From positions 6,262,001-6,326,000 of the forward strand of contig NZ_CP107845.1 of NCBI RefSeq assembly GCF_041431415.1: a stretch of DNA of 64,000 nt, read 5' to 3'. The DNA is from Streptomyces sp. NBC_00513 (GTDB lineage Bacteria > Actinomycetota > Actinomycetes > Streptomycetales > Streptomycetaceae). The number at the start of each line of letters is the position of its first letter. The stretch's first letter is position 1. The notes beneath the pieces are model-generated. The model saw only the letters and a program-made list of their open reading frames with translations. It was not told the origin of the DNA and did no database searches. Below, piece after piece: positions 1 through 8,637 of the stretch. A program made the translations under genes and the position numbers.

Positions 1-280
1 CGAGATCCTGGTGCTGGTCACCACCTTCACGGCGACCGTCCCGTACCTGCTCTCCAGCGCCGCCCAGATCTACTTCCTGGTCTCGGGGCAGTCCGCACGC
101 GTCCACCGCGGCCGGCTGGTCCGTGACACCGTCCTGGCCTGCGCGGCCTTCGCCTTCTCGATGTGGCTCGTGGCCGGCTCCGGGTACGCGGCCGTGTACC
201 AGGGCGTGCTGTTCCTCTTCGTGGGCGTGGTCGTCCACGCCGTGATGTCCGCCCGCAGGCAGCGCGCCACGGCCGCCTGA
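1..280 (+). CDS. Amino-acid permease (APC superfamily), C-terminal fragment
   Basis: This is the 3' end of a gene that enters from the left edge of the window; the frame is open from base 2. The visible 90 or so residues hold about three hydrophobic segments, with a VTTFTATVPYLLSSAAQIYF stretch that resembles the late transmembrane helices of basic amino acid/polyamine antiporters of the APC superfamily. It ends in a short charged tail (RRQRATAA). It would be an inner-membrane transporter. The substrate cannot be read from the fragment. It converges on the sigma-factor gene with a strong hairpin between them. Confidence 0.6.
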   Translation, partial: EILVLVTTFTATVPYLLSSAAQIYFLVSGQSARVHRGRLVRDTVLACAAFAFSMWLVAGSGYAAVYQGVLFLFVGVVVHAVMSARRQRATAA

Positions 281-326
281 CCGGCGGGCGGCCCGTACGG
301 ACCGCCCAAGCCTCAGCCGTACACGC

Positions 327-370
327 CACGGGGGCCCGGGACGGTCTGCCGACCGCCCCGGGCCCCCGTG
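327..370. terminator. Bidirectional hairpin terminator between permease and hrdB-like gene
   Basis: Two 14-base arms (CACGGGGGCCCGGG at 327-340 and its exact complement at 357-370) flank a 16-base loop between two convergent genes. There is no U-tract, which is usual for Streptomyces terminators. Confidence 0.75.
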
Positions 371-377
371 CCCGCTT

Positions 378-1952
378 CTAGTCGAGGTAGTCGCGCAGCA
401 CCTGCGAACGCGACGGGTGACGCAGCTTCGACATGGTCTTCGACTCGATCTGACGGATGCGCTCACGGGTGACCCCGTACACGCGGCCGATCTCGTCCAG
501 GGTCTTCGGCTGGCCGTCGTTGAGGCCGTACCGCATGGAGACCACGCCCGCCTCGCGCTCGGAGAGCGTCCCCAGGATCGACTGCAGCTGCTCCTGGAGG
601 AAGGTGAAGGACACCGCGTCCGCCGGCACGACCGCCTCGGAGTCCTCGATGAGGTCACCGAACTCGCTGTCGCCCTCCTCACCCAGGGGGGTGTGCAGGG
701 AGATCGGCTCACGGCCGTACTTCTGGACCTCGATGACCTTCTCGGGGGTCATGTCGAGTTCCTTGCCCAGCTCCTCCGGAGTGGGCTCCCGACCGAGGTC
801 CTGGAGCATCTGCCGCTGGACACGGGCCAGCTTGTTGATGATCTCGACCATGTGGACGGGGATGCGGATCGTGCGCGACTGGTCGGCCATGGCACGCGTG
901 ATCGCCTGCCGGATCCACCAGGTCGCGTACGTGGAGAACTTGAAGCCCTTGGTGTAGTCGAACTTCTCCACCGCGCGGATCAGACCGACGTTGCCTTCCT
1001 GGATCAGGTCCAGGAAGAGCATGCCGCGGCCCGTGTAGCGCTTGGCGAGGGAGACCACGAGACGGAGGTTGGCCTCCAGCAGGTGGTTCTTGGCCCGGCG
1101 ACCGTCCTCGACGAGGATCTCCAGCTCACGCTTGAACGTGGCCTTGTGGTCCTCCTCCTCTTCGAGCTTGTACTCGGAGAAGAGACCCGCCTCGATGCGC
1201 TTGGCGAGCTCGACCTCCTGCTCGGCGTTGAGCAGCGGCACCTTGCCGATCAGCTTGAGGTAGTCCTTGACGGGGTCCGCGGTGGCACCGGCGACCATGA
1301 CGGTCTGCGCCGGGGCGTCGTCCTCGTCGTCGTCGGACAGCACGAAGCCCTGGGTCCCGCCGACCTTCGGAGTCTCCTCCTCGGCCTCGTCGGCCAGGTC
1401 CTCGGCCGCCCAGTCCTCGCCCCCGGCAGCGGGGGTCTCGCCCTCGTCGCCGTCCTTGGCGCCCTTCTTCGTGGCGGCGGTCTTCTTCGTGGCCGTCGCC
1501 TTCTTCGCGGCGGTCTTCTTGACCGTCCGCTTCTTCGGCTCGGCGGCGGCCTCGGCCGCCACCTCCTCCTCGGTCCCGGAGGCCGACGGTGCGGATATCG
1601 CCGCGGCGGTGGCGGGGACCGCCGTCTTGCGCGCGCCGATGGGGCGCGGCGCGGCGGCGGCCTTCTTGGTCACGGTGCGGGCCGGGGCGGCAGCCTTGCG
1701 CGGCTTCTTCGCAGCGGCCTTGGTGGCGGGGGCGGCGCTGACGTGGAGGGCGACACCCTCCTCGTCCAGGACCTGGTTCAGGCTGCGCAGGACCCGCTTC
1801 CACTGGTCCACCGGGATGCGGCCGGCCTCGAAGGCCTGGCGCACGTCATCACCGTTGATGTGACCCTGCTCGCGGCCGCGCTCGACGAGCGCGACGAGGG
1901 CCTCCGATTCGGCGATCTCCGGAGGGAACGTACGGGACGGGCTGAGCGACAC
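378..1952 (-). CDS. hrdB: Principal-type RNA polymerase sigma factor (HrdB/RpoD family)
   Basis: A 524-residue group 1 sigma-70 that directs core RNA polymerase to housekeeping -35/-10 promoters. Order of parts: a region 1.1-like N-terminus (about 10-70), a Lys/Ala-rich low-complexity stretch (about 74-170) and an acidic stretch (about 170-220) as in Streptomyces HrdB, region 1.2 ([16 protein letters not shown], about 227), region 2 with the [21 protein letters not shown] core and [15 protein letters not shown] 2.4 (here [19 protein letters not shown]), region 3, and region 4 with the [20 protein letters not shown] helix-turn-helix, ending LRDYLD. The GTG start follows GAGAGG. Length and N-terminus fit HrdB rather than the shorter HrdA/C/D. 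The neighbours are not those I recall for hrdB in S. coelicolor (whiH side), so a second HrdB-like paralogue is possible. Confidence 0.9.
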   Translation of the reverse strand: MSLSPSRTFPPEIAESEALVALVERGREQGHINGDDVRQAFEAGRIPVDQWKRVLRSLNQVLDEEGVALHVSAAPATKAAAKKPRKAAAPARTVTKKAAAAPRPIGARKTAVPATAAAISAPSASGTEEEVAAEAAAEPKKRTVKKTAAKKATATKKTAATKKGAKDGDEGETPAAGGEDWAAEDLADEAEEETPKVGGTQGFVLSDDDEDDAPAQTVMVAGATADPVKDYLKLIGKVPLLNAEQEVELAKRIEAGLFSEYKLEEEEDHKATFKRELEILVEDGRRAKNHLLEANLRLVVSLAKRYTGRGMLFLDLIQEGNVGLIRAVEKFDYTKGFKFSTYATWWIRQAITRAMADQSRTIRIPVHMVEIINKLARVQRQMLQDLGREPTPEELGKELDMTPEKVIEVQKYGREPISLHTPLGEEGDSEFGDLIEDSEAVVPADAVSFTFLQEQLQSILGTLSEREAGVVSMRYGLNDGQPKTLDEIGRVYGVTRERIRQIESKTMSKLRHPSRSQVLRDYLD

Positions 1953-2178
1953 AAGGAGCCTCTCGTTGCGAACAGATAAGGGGTGAGCGGGACATCATCG
2001 CGCGACTTCGGGAAACAGACCCGAGGGGGGTCTGTATTCCGGGGCCGCGCGAGGACACCTGTCGGTTCATCGCATGCCCGAGTCGATTCGTTACGCGCTG
2101 AATTGAGTGACCTGCGCCACGCTGTGGCGACGCAACCGATCCGACGTGGATCCGTCTGCCCTCCCGCGCCCTCCCGGC

Positions 2179-2940
2179 TCAGCCCGTTTTGCGGGCCTCG
2201 ACGAGGAAGCGGGCGGTGTGCGCGACGAACGGGCCTTCGCGTTCGATCCGTTCGTGGAGCTCGCGCAACCGGTCCCGGTAGTGCCCGACCGTGAAGCCCG
2301 GCACCATCCAGATCACCTTCCGTAGAAAGTAGATCACGGCTCCGATGTCGTTGAACTCCGTCCGCAGTCGTTCGGAGCGCAGATCGACGATTTCCAGGCC
2401 CGCCTTCCGGGCGTCGGCGACGGCGTCATCGGGGTGCCGGCCGCGCCGGACCTCCTCCGGCTGCGGGCCCAGGAAGTACTCCACCAGCTCGAAGACACTG
2501 GCCGGACCGACCTGCTGCGAGAAGTACGTGCCGCCCGGTGTCAGCACGCGGGCGATCTCGTCCCACCAGACGGTCACCGGATGCCGGCTGCTGACCAGCT
2601 CGAAGGCCTCGTCCCCGAAGGGCAGCGGCGGCTCGTCGGAGTCGGCGACCACCACCGCGCCCAGCGGGTGCAGGAGCCGGGTCGCCTTGGCGACGTTCGG
2701 CGGCCAGGACTCGGTCGCCACCGTCAGCGGCGGCAGGACGCCTGCCCCGGCGAGCACCTCGCCGCCACCGGTCTGGACGTCGAGGACGGAGGAGACCCGG
2801 GACAGACGTTCGCCGAGGAGCTTCTGGTAACCCCACGAGGGGCGCTGTTCGGTGGCGCGGCCGTCGAGCCAGGAGAAGTCCCAGCCGTCCACGGAAACGG
2901 ACTCGGCCTCGGCGACAAGATGGTCGAAAGTACGCGTCAT
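2179..2940 (-). CDS. Class I SAM-dependent methyltransferase
   Basis: About 253 residues from the ATG of MTRTFDHLVAEAES; a longer frame upstream lacks family character. A Methyltransf_11-type Rossmann fold is indicated by the SAM-binding motif VLDVQTGGGEVL (about 50-61), the acidic loop VVVADSDEPPLPFGDEAFELV, and RVLTPGGTYFSQQ (motif post-II). The substrate is unknown; a small molecule is likely. It is divergent from the riboswitch-folD unit; its start lies about 45 bp from the palindrome at 2984, so the two promoters share this gap. Confidence 0.85.
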   Translation of the reverse strand: MTRTFDHLVAEAESVSVDGWDFSWLDGRATEQRPSWGYQKLLGERLSRVSSVLDVQTGGGEVLAGAGVLPPLTVATESWPPNVAKATRLLHPLGAVVVADSDEPPLPFGDEAFELVSSRHPVTVWWDEIARVLTPGGTYFSQQVGPASVFELVEYFLGPQPEEVRRGRHPDDAVADARKAGLEIVDLRSERLRTEFNDIGAVIYFLRKVIWMVPGFTVGHYRDRLRELHERIEREGPFVAHTARFLVEARKTG

Positions 2941-2982
2941 CCCCCGATCGTCGCAGGCCGCAAGCCGGTCCTCCACCGGGTA

Positions 2983-3013
2983 TCGACGCCCGCGCGCGGG
3001 CGTCGACTACAGT
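2983..3013 (+). promoter_or_regulatory. Putative folD promoter with a 22-bp perfect palindrome in the spacer
   Basis: A -10 like TACAGT lies at 3008-3013 and a weak -35 like TCGACG at 2983-2988, spacing 19. Bases 2984-3005 are a perfect 22-bp palindrome (arms CGACGCCCGCG), filling the spacer. The expected start point (about 3019) lies right before the first riboswitch helix, which supports the promoter call. The palindrome could be an operator or a hairpin. Confidence 0.45.
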
Positions 3014-3017
3014 GGGC

Positions 3018-3107
3018 GGCGGGCCGTGACTGGCGTTCGGGTGGATCACCACCGGGGAGCGGCCCGGCGTACCGGTGGGTACGTCGACTGCCGCGCGCCT
3101 GGGCGAA
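3018..3107 (+). promoter_or_regulatory. ZTP riboswitch (pfl motif) in the folD leader
   Basis: The leader holds the conserved pfl parts in order: P1 arm GGGCC at 3021, the CGTGACTGGCG block at 3024-3034, a P2 hairpin (GGTGG-AT-CACCACC, about 3040-3053), GGGGAGC followed by the P1 partner GGCCC at 3061-3065, a variable linker with a small hairpin (about 3066-3090), and the 3' block CCGCGCGCCTGGGC at 3091-3104. pfl RNAs bind ZTP/ZMP, alarmones of 10-formyl-THF shortage, and commonly sit upstream of folD and purH. Ligand binding should raise folD expression when one-carbon units are short. The 3' block ends about 35 bases before the start codon, leaving room for either translational or transcriptional control; which one is used cannot be told. 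Confidence 0.9.
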
Positions 3108-3139
3108 CCGCGATTCCGCAGCGACGCCCAGGAGATCCC

Positions 3140-4012
3140 ATGACGACTGCCCAGACCGCCCGGCTCATGGACGGCACCGCCGTCGCCCGCCGCATCTCGG
3201 AACAGACCGCAGCGCACGCCGCGAAGATCACCGAGCGCACCGGCACCGCCCCCTGTCTGGCGACCGTGCTGGTCGGCGAGGACCCCGCGTCCGTGACCTA
3301 CGTACGGATGAAGCAGAACCGTTGCGCCAAGGCCGGGATCACCTCCCGCCACGTCGAGCTCCCCGCCGAGACCACCACCGCGGAACTGGTCGCCGCCCTC
3401 ACCGCGCTCTCCGAGGACCCGGAGATCAGCGGCATCCTCCTCCAGCACCCCGTGCCGCACCACATCGACGAGCGGGCCGCCTTCGAGGCCATCGCCCCCG
3501 GCAAGGACGTCGACGGTGTGACGATGCACTCCTTCGCCGCCATGGGCTTCGGCCTGCCCGGCTTCGTCTCCTGCACCCCCGGCGGCATCATGCGCCTCCT
3601 GGAGGAGTACGACGTGGACCTGACCGGCAAGCACGCCGTCGTCGTCGGCCGCAGCGCGATCCTGGGCAAGCCCGCCGGCATGCTGCTGTTGGAGCGCAAC
3701 GCCACCGTCACCTACTGTCACTCCCGCACCGTGGACCTGCCCTCGATCGTGCGCCAGGCCGACGTGCTGGTCGCCGCCGTCGGCAAGGCCGAGTTCATCC
3801 GGGGCGAGGACATCAAGCCGGGCGCCGTCGTCCTGGACGCCGGCTACAACGCGGGCAACGTCGGCGACGTCCACTTCGAGTCGGCCGCCGCCCGCGCCGC
3901 CCTGATCACCCCGGTCCCCGGCGGTGTCGGCCCGATGACCATCGCCGTGCTCCTGGAGCAGACCGTGCGGGCCGCCGCCGCGCAGGCCGGGCTGGACCTC
4001 GCCGAGCTCTGA
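3140..4012 (+). CDS. folD: Bifunctional methylenetetrahydrofolate dehydrogenase/methenyltetrahydrofolate cyclohydrolase FolD
   Basis: A 290-residue cytoplasmic enzyme that interconverts 5,10-methylene-, methenyl- and 10-formyl-THF with NADP, supplying formyl groups for purines and fMet. The N-terminal catalytic domain has VGEDPASVTYVRMKQ with the Tyr54-x3-Lys58 catalytic motif, ILLQHPVPHHI, and PGKDVDGV. The NADP Rossmann part has VVVGRSAILGKPAGMLLL and the end has TPVPGGVGPMTIAVLLEQT. The ATG follows AGGAG (3130-3134); the frame is open further upstream but runs through the riboswitch. It stands alone rather than with purine genes. A hairpin terminator follows. Confidence 0.97.
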   Translation: MTTAQTARLMDGTAVARRISEQTAAHAAKITERTGTAPCLATVLVGEDPASVTYVRMKQNRCAKAGITSRHVELPAETTTAELVAALTALSEDPEISGILLQHPVPHHIDERAAFEAIAPGKDVDGVTMHSFAAMGFGLPGFVSCTPGGIMRLLEEYDVDLTGKHAVVVGRSAILGKPAGMLLLERNATVTYCHSRTVDLPSIVRQADVLVAAVGKAEFIRGEDIKPGAVVLDAGYNAGNVGDVHFESAAARAALITPVPGGVGPMTIAVLLEQTVRAAAAQAGLDLAEL

Positions 4013-4043
4013 CCCGGCCGCACGCCCGATCCCGTACGACGAC

Positions 4044-4070
4044 CGCCCCGGCCCCCTTCGGGCCGGGGCG
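4044..4070. terminator. Hairpin terminator after folD
   Basis: CGCCCCGGCCC (4044-4054) pairs exactly with GGGCCGGGGCG (4060-4070) across a 5-base loop, between the convergent folD and FAD oxidoreductase genes. Confidence 0.75.
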
Positions 4071-4126
4071 TCCCGTTTCCCCGGCCCGCGGCCGCTGCCC
4101 GGTCCCGCCCGGCCCCGTACGACGCC

Positions 4127-5608
4127 TCAGGGGCGGCCGACCGGGTCGGCGGGGGCGCCGCTCGGGTCGCCCCCGACCGGGCCGTCCTCGGCGCCCGGGC
4201 TCCCGGGCCGGTCCAGCCCGCCCATGGTCCGCTCGGCCGCCGTGAGCGGCGCCGCCTTGTGGGCACCCTCCCCGGAGGCCCGCAGCACGCGCCAGAGCAC
4301 GTCCGGGCGGAACCAGTGGGTGGGCGGGCTGCTCATGGTGATGACCTGGAGGAAGGCGCCCGTGAGCTGCTCCTGCGTGGTGGCGCCGGTCATCAGCCGG
4401 CTCACGTACCGCGTCACCAGCGCGGAGCCCGGCCTGGACTTCATGCCGGTCGCCGTCGCCTCCGGGTAGAGGATGTCCTGCGAGGTCGCGAGCTCCCAGG
4501 CCGTGGAGACCTGCGGGGCGAGCGCGCGCTGCGCCGCACGTCCCACGGAGGGTGTGGCGAGCCCCCGGGCGCGCAGCAGGTCGCGTACGGCCAGCAACCC
4601 GCGGGCGGCGACGGACATGCCCTGCCCGTACAGCGGGTTGAAGGTGGCGACGGAGTCCCCGACGGCGAAGAAGCCCTCGGGCAGGTCGGCCTTCTCGAAG
4701 AAGACGCGGCGATTGGCGGTGCCCTGGGTCACGGACACCTCGGTGAGCGGCTTCTTTCCCTTCAGCAACTCGCCGACGACCGGGTCCCGCACTTCCATGG
4801 CGAACGGGATGAACGCGTCCGGGTCGGCGGTCGGCTGGCCGCCGCGGGTGCCCGAGAGGGTGGCCTGCCACTGGCCGTTCTCGATGGGGACGATCGTCGC
4901 GGTACGACCGGGCACGGGCACCCGCGGATCGGACTGCACGTTGACGATGGGGAAGCCCATCGCGTGGCTTCCGGCGGGCGCCTCGAAGATCCGGGTCGCG
5001 TAGACCAGACCGGAGTCGACCTCCGCCTGCTCGATCTCACCCACCCCCAGTTCCTGGAGCCAGGTCCGGCTCCGGGAGCCGCGACCGCTCGCGTCGACGA
5101 CGAGGTCCGCGGTGATCAGCCGGTCCTCCTCCTCGGGGGTGTCGACGCGGACCCCGGTGATCCGGGACGCCGTGCCCTCCAGGCCCCGTACCCGGCTCCG
5201 CTGGAGGGTGCGCACCTCCTTGAGGCCGAGGACCTTCGCGCGAACCACCGAGTCGAGGAGGTCGCGGCTGCACGAGATGCTGAACTGCTTCTCCCCGCAC
5301 CGTGGCAACCAGCCCTCCGCGGCCTTGGTGACGAGCTCGACGGGCAGGCTGCGACGCAGGGCGCCCGCGGCCGTCCACTCCCCGATGACGCCCGGCAGTA
5401 TCTCCTCGATGGCGCGCGCCCCGCCCGACCACAGGACGTGCACGTGGCGGGCCTGCGGCAGGCCGCGGCGCGGAGCGGGGCCCTCGGGCAGCGTGTCGGC
5501 GTCGATGATCGTGACCGTGGCGTGTTCGGCGAGGACGGCTGCCGTCAGAAGGCCGGACATGCTGCCGCCGATGACGACGACATGACGGGGTGCGGAAGGC
5601 TGGGGCAT
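4127..5608 (-). CDS. FAD-dependent oxidoreductase (epoxidase/hydroxylase-like)
   Basis: A 493-residue flavoprotein starting at MPQPSAPRHVVVIGG. The N-terminal dinucleotide fold is VVVIGGSMSGLLTAAVLAEH (about 9-28), followed by an acidic residue ending beta-2 (IIDAD). The second FAD-binding segment is FFAVGDSVATFNPLYGQGMSVAARG (about 320-345), with the GD motif typical of PHBH-type or squalene-epoxidase-like monooxygenases. LVVDASGRGSRSRTWL is the middle DG-like motif. I infer a hydroxylase or epoxidase acting on a lipophilic metabolite; no partner reductase or pathway genes are near. Start by the RBS-like AGAGAG about 10 bases upstream. It follows the duplicated HTH gene at a 307-base distance. 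Confidence 0.8.
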   Translation of the reverse strand: MPQPSAPRHVVVIGGSMSGLLTAAVLAEHATVTIIDADTLPEGPAPRRGLPQARHVHVLWSGGARAIEEILPGVIGEWTAAGALRRSLPVELVTKAAEGWLPRCGEKQFSISCSRDLLDSVVRAKVLGLKEVRTLQRSRVRGLEGTASRITGVRVDTPEEEDRLITADLVVDASGRGSRSRTWLQELGVGEIEQAEVDSGLVYATRIFEAPAGSHAMGFPIVNVQSDPRVPVPGRTATIVPIENGQWQATLSGTRGGQPTADPDAFIPFAMEVRDPVVGELLKGKKPLTEVSVTQGTANRRVFFEKADLPEGFFAVGDSVATFNPLYGQGMSVAARGLLAVRDLLRARGLATPSVGRAAQRALAPQVSTAWELATSQDILYPEATATGMKSRPGSALVTRYVSRLMTGATTQEQLTGAFLQVITMSSPPTHWFRPDVLWRVLRASGEGAHKAAPLTAAERTMGGLDRPGSPGAEDGPVGGDPSGAPADPVGRP

Positions 5609-5915
5609 CGTGTGGTGGCTCTCTGTCGGGGCCGCACGGGAGACGGCGACACAAGTGAAGTGGTGTGCTCGGGCCACCGGGGGGTGCGGCCGGCGTCCGG
5701 TCAACGGGCCCTGTCGATCCGGGACTTGACCCGTCCGATCGCCATGGACGGTCGAACCTCCCGGGAGCGGGGCGGGGTTCGTGCGTCGACCCGGGAACGG
5801 GGCGGGGCGGGGGATCGGCGGGGCGCCGCAGCGCGCGGCCCGAGGGTCACTCGGGCGGGCCGGCCGTGGCCTGGGTCGGAGTCGGAGCCGGAACCACGCG
5901 GAGCCCGGGTGGCCC
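5609..5915. other. Intergenic region between two leftward genes
   Basis: No gene is supported in these 307 bases. On the minus strand TTGACC (5703-5698) could be a -35 for the FAD oxidoreductase, but no convincing -10 follows at normal spacing. Confidence 0.5.
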
Positions 5916-6947
5916 TCATGGCGCGCCCCCCTCGGGGCCCCGTACCGGGCCCCTGCCGGCAGGCCCCGGGTCCCCGGTGGGGCGGACGTCGAGACGGCCC
6001 TCCCGGGCGAGCAGATCGTCCAGGTGGTCGGCCAGGGACTTCCAGCCCGCGGGGGAGAGCAGTCCGGCGCGGGTGACGATGCTGCGTACGTCGTGTGCCC
6101 GCAGGACCGCGAGCATCGGGTTCTCGGCCTCGTGCGCGGCCGACCCCAACTCGTGCTCGATCCCGGCCAGGGCAGCGGCCAGCGCCTCGGTGTCATCGGC
6201 CAGCAGGAAGCCGCCCTCCACCCCGTAGAACCGCTGGATCCCGGCGGCCGCGGCCAGACTGGGCAGGCCCTCGCCCTGCGCGAGGCGGGTCAGCGACTGC
6301 CCCGACGCGTCGAAGGAACGCGCGATGGCCGTCAGGGAGTACGGCCGCCCGTCCTCCCGGGGCCGGGTGCGGCGCAGGTGCTCGAAACGCTCCCGGACCT
6401 GCTGCCGCAGCGGAAGCCGCGCCGGCCGGCCGTCGAGGGTGAGGCGGATGGCCTCGGGGGTGATGCCGGTGAGGAAAGACAGACGGTCCAGGTCGTCGGG
6501 GGCGCCCCGCCCGGCGGGGGCGCCGGCCAGGGCCCGTTCCACCGCGCTCTTGTTGTCGGCCAGCAGGAAGCCCGCGAAGACCCCGAAGAACCGCTGGATC
6601 CCGGCCGCGTGCCCCAACCCGGGCAGTCCCGTACCCGCGTTGAGTGGGCCCAGGGAGGCGCCGGGCGCCCCGAAGTCATCGGCTACGGCGGCGAGCGACC
6701 ACTCCCGGCCGTGCTTGTCACGCCGAGTCTCGCGCAGCCGCAGGAAACGACGGTGCACCCGCCGGGTCAGGGGGACTTCGGGAGCTTCGCCGGCCAAGAC
6801 CCGCGGGATCAGCTCCGGATCGACGCCGGAGAGGTGGCTGAGCCGCTCGACGGACAGCACGTCGGCCGGGTCCTGTCCGCGCTGCCGCGCCAGCCTGTCG
6901 ACACGGTCCCGGAGCGCGGTCAGGTCGGGTCGGGCGGCGGCTCGCAC
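5916..6947 (-). CDS. HTH regulator of EspR/XRE-like type with an internal tandem duplication
   Basis: A 343-residue protein I do not recognise by name. Two modules repeat with a period of exactly 120 residues: GIQRFFGVFAGFLLADN at 116-132 and GIQRFYGVEGGFLLADD at 236-252; SLAAVADDF...SLGPL (84-100) matches SLTAIARSF...SLTRL (204-220). One C-terminal tail follows (PMLAVLRAHDVRSIV...LADHLDDLL, 277-314). The same module and tail occur once in the 222-residue regulator at 38618-39286 (IQRFFGVHAGFL; DPLARLLQDHGVRGIA). The xxRFFxVxxGFL segment recalls EspR-type nucleoid/regulatory HTH proteins. It may be a single-chain version of a protein that otherwise dimerises. GTG start at 6947 with GGAGA 7 bases upstream. 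DNA binding is inferred. Confidence 0.7.
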   Translation of the reverse strand: MRAAARPDLTALRDRVDRLARQRGQDPADVLSVERLSHLSGVDPELIPRVLAGEAPEVPLTRRVHRRFLRLRETRRDKHGREWSLAAVADDFGAPGASLGPLNAGTGLPGLGHAAGIQRFFGVFAGFLLADNKSAVERALAGAPAGRGAPDDLDRLSFLTGITPEAIRLTLDGRPARLPLRQQVRERFEHLRRTRPREDGRPYSLTAIARSFDASGQSLTRLAQGEGLPSLAAAAGIQRFYGVEGGFLLADDTEALAAALAGIEHELGSAAHEAENPMLAVLRAHDVRSIVTRAGLLSPAGWKSLADHLDDLLAREGRLDVRPTGDPGPAGRGPVRGPEGGAP

Positions 6948-7269
6948 CGGAAACTCTCCGTATGTCGCTCGGGCGTTCGGGCTGCCCGAAGCCTAGCCCG
7001 CACCCCCGCGCCGAACCAGCGCGACCCCCACCTTCCCTTCGCTCCACCTCAAAGAAGTTGGGCACCCGCTCGAAGGAGTCGGGCACCCGCGGCCTGCGCA
7101 CGACCTCGGGGCAGAGCCCTTACCCAGAGCCCTTACCCCCGAGGTAATCGACCCCGCCCCGGCCCGTCGGCACAGTGGGACGCATCGGGTTCCGGGGTCG
7201 CGCACTCGGCTCCGGGACCCGGTGTCCCACCACCTCGCGCATCCGATCCTCGACGGAGGTCGATCCACC

Positions 7270-7688
7270 ATGTCCGCAACCCCCCTCGCCGGCATCGCCC
7301 ACACCACCGGACCCCGGGTCGTGCTGCGCCGGTTCCTCGCGCTCGACGCACTGGTCACCACCGGCAACGGGCTCGCCTACCTGGCCTTTTCCGCGCCGCT
7401 CGGCCGACTCCTGGGCGTCGACTCGACGACCCTGCTCGTCCTCGGAGCGATCCTCGCCCTGTACGGGGCGGGCGTCGGGTGGGTGGCCTCCCGCCGCCGG
7501 TCCTCCCCGTCCGCCTCGTCATCGAGACCAACTGCCTCTGGGTGGCCCTGAGTCTGGCCTCGGCACTCCTGTGGTTCACCCCGACCGTCGCGGGCGCGGT
7601 GTGGATCCCGGCACAGGCGCTCGTCGTCGCCGGGTTCGCGCTCGCCCAGTGGCTCGCGCTGCGCGGTGTGGCCTCAGGGGACCAGTGA
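7270..7688 (+). pseudogene. Small integral membrane protein split by a frameshift
   Basis: The ATG at 7270 follows a good GGAGG (7255-7259). Frame 1 encodes MSATPLAG...LDALVTTGNGLAYLAFSAPLGRLLG...LLVLGAILALYGAGVGWVASR and then runs into RRRSSPSASSSRP and stops at 7551. From about 7491 a second frame continues naturally with PVLPVRLVIETNCLWVALSLASALLWF...AGAVWIPAQALVVAGFALAQWLAL to the stop at 7688. Joined, they give a ~138-residue, four-helix membrane protein. The break is in CCGCCGCCGG (7491-7500), a slippery GC repeat where one base appears missing. It may be a real mutation or a sequencing error. The 3' end overlaps the convergent gene at 7674 by 15 bp. Confidence 0.7.
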
Positions 7689-8462
7689 GCGCAGGTACTT
7701 CACCGTCGCCGGGTCGGCGGGCAGCAGGGTCTCGATGGCCAGCTCGGCGACGGTCACGTCCATCGGCGTGTTGAAGGTGGAGATGGACGACACGAAGGAC
7801 AGGACGTGCCCGTCGTGCTCGATCCGCAGCGGCAGCGCGATGTTCGCGACCGCCTGCCGCGGCTCCCCGTGATCGGCCCGCTCCGCCACGGGGTAGGCCG
7901 CCACCTCCTCGTACAGCGCGCGCAGCGGCTCCGAGCGCGACAGGGCGATCTGCCGCTCCATCTGTTCCAACAGGTGCCCGCGCCATTCCCGCAGGTTGAG
8001 GATCCGCGCGGCCAGGCCCTGCGGATGCAGGGTCAGCCGCATCGCGTTCAGCGGCGGCGCCAGCAGGTGCTCGGGCACGCCGTCCAGCAGCAGCGCGACG
8101 CCCCGGTTCGCGGCGATCACCTGATAGGTGGCGTCCACGACCAGCGCCGGATACGGCTCGTAGCCCGCCAGCAGTCGCTCCAGAGAGTCCCGAAGGACTT
8201 CCATCGACGGGTCGTCGAGCGGGGTGTGCGGGTAGCGGGGCGCGTAGCCGGCCGCCAGCAACAGGGCGTTGCGCTCCCGCACCGGGACGTCCAGGTGCTC
8301 CGCGAGCCGCAGCACCATCTCCTCGCTCGGCCGGGAACGGCCGGTCTCCACGAAACTGATGTGCCGCGACGAGGAGTCGGCGCGACCCGCCAGCTCCAAC
8401 TGGCTGATCCCGCGCCGCTCCCGCCAGGTGCGCAGCATCACGCCCACACTCACCGTCGTCAT
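7674..8462 (-). CDS. XRE-family regulator with MmyB-like ligand-binding domain
   Basis: 262 residues. The N-terminal HTH (about 8-62) reads LRTWRERRGISQLELAGRADSSSRHISFVETGRSRPSEEMVLRLAEHLDVP, a classic XRE fold. The rest (about 80-262) fits the MmyB/MltR-like domain: YPALVVDATYQVIAANRGVALLLDG and LRALYEEVAAYP, a PAS-like fold suggested to bind fatty acids in relatives. Streptomyces carry many such genes, often next to the oxidoreductase or membrane gene they control. The frameshifted membrane gene overlaps its 3' end. Confidence 0.88.
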   Translation of the reverse strand: MTTVSVGVMLRTWRERRGISQLELAGRADSSSRHISFVETGRSRPSEEMVLRLAEHLDVPVRERNALLLAAGYAPRYPHTPLDDPSMEVLRDSLERLLAGYEPYPALVVDATYQVIAANRGVALLLDGVPEHLLAPPLNAMRLTLHPQGLAARILNLREWRGHLLEQMERQIALSRSEPLRALYEEVAAYPVAERADHGEPRQAVANIALPLRIEHDGHVLSFVSSISTFNTPMDVTVAELAIETLLPADPATVKYLRSLVP

Positions 8463-8637
8463 GTCCCGACGGTAGCCCAGCGGGCCCGGCCCGCGGTCCG
8501 GGGCCGGCCGCCGCGGCGACGACGCGCGGACGCGCCGGCACGCACCGCCGCGCGGGACCCGCCGGCGGGCCCGCGCTGTGGGAACCTTGACCCCACGTCA
8601 GGCGATGGAGCCGACCGAGTCGTGAAGGAGTGTGCGG

